Part shown: positions 61,584 to 64,000 of the stretch, one piece after another
How the letters are laid out: every line of letters begins with the position of its first letter
Position numbering within the stretch: the stretch's first letter is position 1
Assembly: GCF_900094805.1 (NCBI RefSeq)
Contig: NZ_FMAT01000009.1
Span: forward strand, 1-64,000
From: Arthrobacter sp. NIO-1057
Lineage (GTDB): Bacteria; Actinomycetota; Actinomycetes; Actinomycetales; Micrococcaceae
DNA: 64,000 nucleotides
Reading direction: 5' to 3'
Program-made: the position numbers and the translations under genes
Notes under the pieces: model-generated
What the model was told of the DNA's origin: nothing
Databases searched by the model: none
What the model saw: the letters and a program-made list of their open reading frames with translations, nothing else

Positions 61584-62576
61584 CTACTTTGCCGTTGCCA
61601 GTGCGCTGGCTTCAGCGGTGATCATGACCGAATTCAGACGGTCTTCTTCCTGAGTGGGGTAGTGAATGGTGATGAGTTCATCGGCCTGCGCTGCGGTGGC
61701 GAAGTGCTGAAGATATTCGGCTACTTGCTCTCCGGTGCCCACTGCGGTGTAACGCATCATGTCGAGGATCTGCTCTGCCTGTGGTGTATCCATGAGCATA
61801 TCGACTTCTGCTTCGGTGAATTCCTTCTTGGCGTTGCGACCTAAGAAGCTCGCAACACGGTGGCGCTTGGCAACGTTGAAGACTTCGTGAGCCTTCTCGG
61901 CAGTTTCTGCAGCTGCTACACCCACGCCAGCAATCACGTATGGCTCCGAGAGCTGATCCGATGGGGTGAATTCGTCGCGGTAGACACGGATTGCCTCATG
62001 CAAGGCAGCTGGTGCAAAGTGCGAGGCGAAGGAATATGGCAGGCCCAACTGGGCTGCGAGCTTCGCGCCGAAGAGCGAGGAACCCAAAATGTACAGCGGG
62101 ACATTGGTTCCAGCGCCCGGAGTGGCCTGAACGGTAGGAACACGGGACTCGCCAGCGAGGTAGGCCTGCAGTTCCAAAACATCATGTGGGAAAGAGTCAG
62201 CTGCCGAAGGATCACGACGCAGTGCGCGCAAGGTGGTCATGTCGGTGCCCGGTGCACGACCCAAACCTAAATCGATGCGGTCTCCGTAAATGGTGGCCAG
62301 GGTGCCGAACTGCTCCGCGATGACCAGTGGCGAGTGATTGGGCAGCATGACGCCGCCGGAACCCAAACGAATGGTTTCGGTGTGGTGGGCAACATGGCTG
62401 ATCACCAGCGAGGTGGCACTAGAGGCGATGGTCGGCATGTTGTGGTGCTCGGCGTACCAGACGCGCTCGTACCCATGACGCTCAGCGGTTTGTGCCAGGC
62501 GGACGGAGGACTTGAAAGAGTCGGAAATGCTTTGCCCGGGAGCGACCGGGGCAAGATCCAAAATAGAAAGCTTCAC
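61584..62576 (-). CDS. LLM-class flavin-dependent monooxygenase
   Basis: A 330-residue luciferase-like TIM-barrel with [14 protein letters not shown] at the start and [41 protein letters not shown], the signature of the MsnO8/YhbW group. It should use reduced flavin and oxygen. GTG 62576 gives the family N terminus, although its ribosome-binding site is weak; TTG 62600 is the alternative. Confidence 0.85.
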   Translation of the reverse strand: MKLSILDLAPVAPGQSISDSFKSSVRLAQTAERHGYERVWYAEHHNMPTIASSATSLVISHVAHHTETIRLGSGGVMLPNHSPLVIAEQFGTLATIYGDRIDLGLGRAPGTDMTTLRALRRDPSAADSFPHDVLELQAYLAGESRVPTVQATPGAGTNVPLYILGSSLFGAKLAAQLGLPYSFASHFAPAALHEAIRVYRDEFTPSDQLSEPYVIAGVGVAAAETAEKAHEVFNVAKRHRVASFLGRNAKKEFTEAEVDMLMDTPQAEQILDMMRYTAVGTGEQVAEYLQHFATAAQADELITIHYPTQEEDRLNSVMITAEASALATAK

Positions 62577-62633
62577 GGTTAATGTAACCAGCGCGTGCAA
62601 TGAAGTATTCCGGACGTGATCGGATCAATAGAA

Positions 62634-62666
62634 AAGATGGTCACCCACTGTGTGGGTGACCATCTT
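62634..62666 (-). terminator. Rho-independent terminator of the cold-shock gene
   Basis: Arms 62634-62648 and 62652-62666 pair perfectly over 15 bp with a 3-nt loop; on the minus strand it ends in TTTT. Confidence 0.88.
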
Positions 62667-62697
62667 CGAAAAGTCAGGCGTTAGCCAAAGACCTTCT

Positions 62698-62901
62698 TTA
62701 GAGAGCGCGGATGTCTGCAGCCTGCAGACCCTTTGGACCCTCTACAACTTCAAACTCAACCTTCTGGCCCTCATCCAGGGTGCGGAAACCCTGGGTCTGG
62801 ATGGCGGTGAAGTGAGCGAAGACATCTGGGTCTCCGCTGTCTGGAGCGATGAAGCCGAAGCCCTTTTCAGCGTTGAACCACTTTACGATTCCGGTTGCCA
62901 T
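62698..62901 (-). CDS. Cold-shock protein (CspA family)
   Basis: A 67-residue single OB-fold RNA chaperone. RNP1 is K13-GFGFI18 and RNP2 V27-FAHF31. AAAGGA precedes the ATG. The 293-bp stretch upstream (to 63194) holds no other gene and probably includes a long structured 5' leader, typical for csp genes. Confidence 0.93.
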   Translation of the reverse strand: MATGIVKWFNAEKGFGFIAPDSGDPDVFAHFTAIQTQGFRTLDEGQKVEFEVVEGPKGLQAADIRAL

Positions 62902-63194
62902 ATTTCTTTTTGGTCCTTTCAGACGTTCCTCGCCAAATGTTATGGCGAGCTTGGTTGTAATCTACGCAAGGTCAGAATTCCGTGAGGAAATCTTTTCTTG
63001 CGAAGCAGCCAAGTCATTCACTTCACGTCTAGAAGGGGGCTCGCGTCAACCGAGGTGGTTCGACATTCACAAACTTCTAACGGGTACTTCGCGAATTACT
63101 TTGGAACTACACTGCCTAGCCTACGTGTTTGCCGTCAACAAATGAATAACTTTGAACCAATTAATCAAAAATTTGGGTAAGAGGTTCGTTGAGT

Positions 63195-64000
63195 TTACCG
63201 AATTACGGGTTTGATGACGCGAAATACGAGAATTGCAGCTACCAATGACAGGACGGCGGCGATACTTGAAGTAATAACTACACCGTGATCGAAGGCCTGT
63301 GCCGCGGACTGAATGAGTGCCTGCGCATCGCTGCCACTAACGGATGTTGCCACCTGATGCGCCCCACCCAATGTTTCGCGGGCGAGATCTGCCTGCTCCG
63401 TACTCAACGTGGAAGGAACGATCAGTCTCGAAGAGTAAACGGAATTCAGGATGGTACCCAGGACGGCAACACCGAGGACTGAACCAATCTCGTAGGCAGT
63501 CTCCGAAATAGCCGAAGCAGCCCCAGCCTTGGACGCAGGAACGGCAGCCAAAGTCATGTCATTCGATAGTGTCTCGGTCATGCCGATGCCGGTGCCCAAA
63601 ATTGCGAAGGCTACCATGAGTAACAATACGTTCGCCTCTTCACCTGAGATCAAAACCAAAAGGTAAGCAATCGCCGAGAAGATCAGGCCCATGGCCATGA
63701 TGTTCGGCGAACCGAAACGACGAGACAGCGCTACTGCTACTAGCCCGAAGAGCATGGTGAGTACCAGCCCAGGAGTCATCCAAAGCCCGGCTTCAATGGG
63801 GCTCATCCCAGCAATGAGCTGCAAGTGCTGGGAGACGAAGTAAATGAACCCAACCAGTGAGAACACGCCAATGAGGTTGACTAGAAGGGCGCCGGAAAAC
63901 GCTGCGTTCTTAAACAGTCGGACGTCAAGCATTGGAGATTCTTGCTTCAACTGACGACGTACAAAGGTCACGCCGCAAACGATGGCCAGGCCAACCGCGG
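63195..64000 (-). CDS. DHA2-type MFS drug exporter, C-terminal part (runs off the window)
   Basis: The frame stays open to the right edge; about 268 residues are visible with about seven transmembrane segments. RLFKNAAFSGALLVNLIGVFSL and the later AGAASAISETAYEIGSVLGVAVLGTI are typical of the second half of 14-segment EmrB/QacA exporters. The internal GTG at 63971 is not the true start. Confidence 0.83.
   Translation of the reverse strand, partial: AVGLAIVCGVTFVRRQLKQESPMLDVRLFKNAAFSGALLVNLIGVFSLVGFIYFVSQHLQLIAGMSPIEAGLWMTPGLVLTMLFGLVAVALSRRFGSPNIMAMGLIFSAIAYLLVLISGEEANVLLLMVAFAILGTGIGMTETLSNDMTLAAVPASKAGAASAISETAYEIGSVLGVAVLGTILNSVYSSRLIVPSTLSTEQADLARETLGGAHQVATSVSGSDAQALIQSAAQAFDHGVVITSSIAAVLSLVAAILVFRVIKPVIR

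Noticed and set aside
62849-63145. 98-codon rightward frame in the cold-shock leader region
   Set aside because: It begins antisense to the cold-shock gene, has no ribosome-binding site and no family pattern; the region is better read as promoter and leader.
1-64000. Mobile elements, CRISPR arrays, tRNA or rRNA genes
   Set aside because: No transposase or integrase, no regularly spaced direct repeats and no cloverleaf or rRNA-like stretch was seen while reading both strands; the palindromes found are terminators or operators.

Overview
The window reads as a chromosomal segment of a moderately GC-rich actinobacterium, most likely an Arthrobacter/Glutamicibacter-type member of the Micrococcaceae. 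This rests on frequent GTG and TTG starts, a ROK-type polyphosphate glucokinase, a heterotetrameric sarcosine oxidase operon, and a PutA without a DNA-binding head. Genus assignment is inference. I see no insertion sequence, prophage, CRISPR array, rRNA or tRNA gene, so the window looks like ordinary, catabolically rich chromosome.

Layout. (1) 1-14.6 kb: a creatinine-to-glycine catabolic island. It holds an MHS-type transporter, an IclR regulator and a cupin; creatinase; a coupled operon of NCS1 permease, cytosine-deaminase-fold enzyme and creatininase; PucR and GntR regulators; and soxBDAG. Together they predict creatinine uptake, hydrolysis to creatine, cleavage to urea and sarcosine, and oxidation of sarcosine to glycine with transfer of the methyl carbon to tetrahydrofolate. 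(2) 14.6-20.9 kb: a subtilisin-like protease without a visible signal peptide, followed by a separate small propeptide-like protein; a ferredoxin-reductase-type flavoprotein; a universal stress protein; a CHY zinc-finger protein; a second MHS transporter; a P-loop kinase-like protein. (3) 20.9-26.8 kb: a LysR regulator divergent from a 3-hydroxyisobutyrate-dehydrogenase-like gene and a zinc alcohol dehydrogenase, separated by a perfect 22-bp palindrome; a ROK regulator, polyphosphate glucokinase and HAD phosphatase follow. (4) 26.8-30.2 kb: a leftward redox cluster (CMD protein, aldo/keto reductase, cupin, SDR) under an XRE/MmyB-type regulator. (5) 30.2-34.1 kb: an M20 amidohydrolase with two uncharacterised multi-pass membrane proteins, divergent from a double-HTH Lrp-type regulator. 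(6) 34.2-42.2 kb: a large Orn/Lys/Arg-type decarboxylase convergent with a coupled ATP-grasp ligase and serine hydrolase, then a TIGR01777-type epimerase. (7) 42.4-48.8 kb: proline use (putP, LysR regulator, putA), with a long inverted repeat as likely operator. (8) 48.8-64 kb: housekeeping and mixed functions: thioesterases, trpF, a CydDC-like ABC exporter pair, an FMN-binding glutamate-synthase-like protein, a 3-hydroxyisobutyryl-CoA-hydrolase-like protein, LysR and AsnC regulators, an MFS exporter, an LLM flavoenzyme, a cold-shock protein and a truncated DHA2 exporter.

Most convergent or operon ends are marked by long perfect hairpins, listed below. The least explained systems are the protease with its stand-alone propeptide-like partner, the ATP-grasp/serine hydrolase/decarboxylase block, and the M20 amidohydrolase with two membrane proteins. 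All family names come from reading the translations; no database search was run.
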